Shown here in pieces: positions 4,735-6,150 of a stretch of 6,150 nt of DNA. The stretch lies in the NCBI GenBank assembly GCA_028679775.1, contig JAJRAX010000163.1:1-6150 (forward strand). The letters run 5' to 3'. Source of the DNA: Methanothrix sp. Lineage in GTDB: Archaea; Halobacteriota; Methanosarcinia; Methanotrichales; Methanotrichaceae. Made by a program: the position numbers and the translations under genes. The notes under the pieces were generated by a model that saw nothing but the letters and a program-made list of their open reading frames with translations, did not search any database and had not been told where the DNA came from. The number at the start of each line of letters is the position of its first letter. Within the stretch, counting starts at the first letter, position 1.

Positions 4735-6150
4735 TCAAGGGACTTCGTAATTTGATGCGCAGCAGCTTGAAAGACCTTGATCCAATTCATTATAGTATTC
4801 CTCGATTTCCGCGAAGCAATCTTTATCCTCTGTGCTTACATTGAAGCACGGGGCCGGCTTCCAGGCACCCCATTCTGCTTTTATAGGTGGTGTCACGTTG
4901 AAGCGTCCGGTTGAATTGATCCAGTCCGGCGGCAATTTCGGGCAGCAAGGCAGAGGCTGATAGTATGCCTCGAAACGGGTGTAGTTCTTGGCCTCAAGGA
5001 CCGTATCCTTGTAGTTTGCCCTTGCGCTCACCAAATTCACATACCATTGGCGGCCATCCACCACTTTGACCCTCAGTTTTATGGTCAGGGTTCTGCTTAT
5101 ATCCAGGGAAGGAATGGTCCAGTTGATGATCTGGCCGTTGACCTCCGGCCTGATGCTGGAGTTGATGAACGTGAGCCCGTCAGGCAGGCGATCCGATACT
5201 TCTACGGGCTTTAACAATTTATTGCCGTCGTTGGTAACATCTATCAGGAAGAGAACCGTTTCTCCGTCCTGCATGATCGCCTTCTTGCTAATGTTCAGGT
5301 GGGGATAGAGGTGTTTGGGTGCAGTGAAGACGCTGAGGGATGTGTCTATCCTGAAGCTACCCACTAGGGTCTGATCCAGGCGGATCTCTTCTATCTTTGA
5401 CCCGAGTCCCTTGGCCAGTTGAATATTCATGGAGCCGTTGAACTCACCGAGGATGGAGAGAGATGATTTCCCCATTTCCGCCTCTTTGTCTATGTATGAT
5501 GCCGACCGAATCGCTTCGCCGATAACAAGCCCCTTCTCCGGATCCTTGGTCCGCATGCCTTCTTCCCACAGGTTTGAATAGTTGATGTTTTGTGAGCCTG
5601 CCGTCTGGTTTGCTGGGGCATAGAGCATCTTCGAGGCCTTGACAATGCCGTCAAGCTGCATTGTCTCTTCAGAATTGTAGTAGCCGCTTCCATGTTCGAA
5701 AGATCTCTGGTTCCTGGTGGGCCTCTTATCAGAGGCAACAAATCCTTTTCCTTGAGAGGATTTAGCGTATTTGACGTTATCTCCATAGGAGTCGACGAAC
5801 TCCTTAACTTTGAAGCTACCGTGATAGTCTTCGCTCAGCTCCACAATCGATTTGGTGCTGTCCGGAAGTTGCTTCCGGTAGGCTATATGGGCTAGACCGT
5901 CGCTGAACTCTGCATCGGACCTGTAGACAGTCTGGTTCATATCCAGTACGTAAGAGCTGTTCTTGCTCAACATGTCCGTATAAAGATAATTCTCCGAGAC
6001 CACATCGTTCAAGACGCGATTCTTGCCGCGGGAAAGGTCTGACCAGAGGGAATCGTATTCAATGCTCCTCTTGCTGGGCAGGGAAAAAGTGGTCTTTCCG
6101 TGCTTGGCAAAGAGGTCCCTTTGCATGGTTATGCTCTTATTCTCAAGCCG
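4735..6150 (-). CDS. DUF11-domain cell-surface protein, N-terminus outside the window
   Basis: The frame is open through the right edge (eight more codons beyond the first Met at 6126), so the gene is 5'-truncated here; 471 residues are visible. Numbered from that Met, residues 1-270 are a Tyr/Ser/Asn-rich region I cannot assign. Residues 275-355 fit a DUF11 (conserved-repeat, Ig-like) domain: ISKKAIMQDGETVLFLIDVT, then NDGNKLLKPVEVSDRLPDGL, then WTIPSLDISRTLTIKLRV. The last 75 residues are Pro/Cys-rich, with CC pairs in LPCCPKLPPDW and SSCCASNYEVP and two single Cys. At least a dozen N-X-S/T sequons are present, as expected of an archaeal surface glycoprotein. The C-terminus has no hydrophobic anchor. 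It is probably secreted or S-layer associated, with a signal peptide beyond the edge. Role unknown. A pair of convergent stops separates it from the pentapeptide-repeat gene. Confidence 0.82.
   Translation of the reverse strand, partial: RLENKSITMQRDLFAKHGKTTFSLPSKRSIEYDSLWSDLSRGKNRVLNDVVSENYLYTDMLSKNSSYVLDMNQTVYRSDAEFSDGLAHIAYRKQLPDSTKSIVELSEDYHGSFKVKEFVDSYGDNVKYAKSSQGKGFVASDKRPTRNQRSFEHGSGYYNSEETMQLDGIVKASKMLYAPANQTAGSQNINYSNLWEEGMRTKDPEKGLVIGEAIRSASYIDKEAEMGKSSLSILGEFNGSMNIQLAKGLGSKIEEIRLDQTLVGSFRIDTSLSVFTAPKHLYPHLNISKKAIMQDGETVLFLIDVTNDGNKLLKPVEVSDRLPDGLTFINSSIRPEVNGQIINWTIPSLDISRTLTIKLRVKVVDGRQWYVNLVSARANYKDTVLEAKNYTRFEAYYQPLPCCPKLPPDWINSTGRFNVTPPIKAEWGAWKPAPCFNVSTEDKDCFAEIEEYYNELDQGLSSCCASNYEVP

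Overview
The window looks like chromosomal DNA of a methanogenic archaeon, most plausibly of the Methanothrix (Methanosaeta) type. This is an inference with moderate confidence. It rests on TATA-like boxes 25-35 bases ahead of start codons, an archaeal-style tyrosine recombinase with an LRGD motif, a secreted transglutaminase-like protein, an exported pentapeptide-repeat protein, and a large DUF11-type surface protein rich in N-glycosylation sequons. No rRNA, tRNA or taxonomic marker gene is present to settle the point.

Layout. Positions 63-1482 (+) hold a two-gene cassette: a ribbon-helix-helix/coiled-coil/winged-helix DNA-binding protein, translationally coupled through an ATGA overlap to a complete tyrosine recombinase. 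A 66-residue winged-helix-like protein (1499-1699, -) converges on the recombinase with only 16 bases between the stop codons. Positions 1700-2158 are intergenic and carry the decayed 3' end of a DDE (rve-type) transposase gene, with an amber stop, a missing codon and apparently a surviving right terminal repeat. Positions 2232-4290 (+) hold two genes for exported proteins: a transglutaminase-like protein with a visible Cys-His-Asp triad, and a long pentapeptide-repeat solenoid. The 444-base gap at 4291-4734 contains a 213-bp non-coding element with 24-bp imperfect terminal inverted repeats and a perfect 8-bp target duplication, which is a clear MITE. Positions 4735-6150 (-) hold the C-terminal 471 residues of a DUF11-containing surface protein that runs off the right edge.

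How it fits together. The left third is a mobile or recombination module; the right two thirds is a cell-envelope region whose spacers have collected transposon debris. The MITE end and the end of the transposase relic agree at about 19 of 25 bases, so the relic may descend from the family that moved the MITE. Nothing visible links the recombinase to control of the envelope genes. The least ordinary items are the MITE, its possible parent relic, and the recombinase with its coupled DNA-binding partner.
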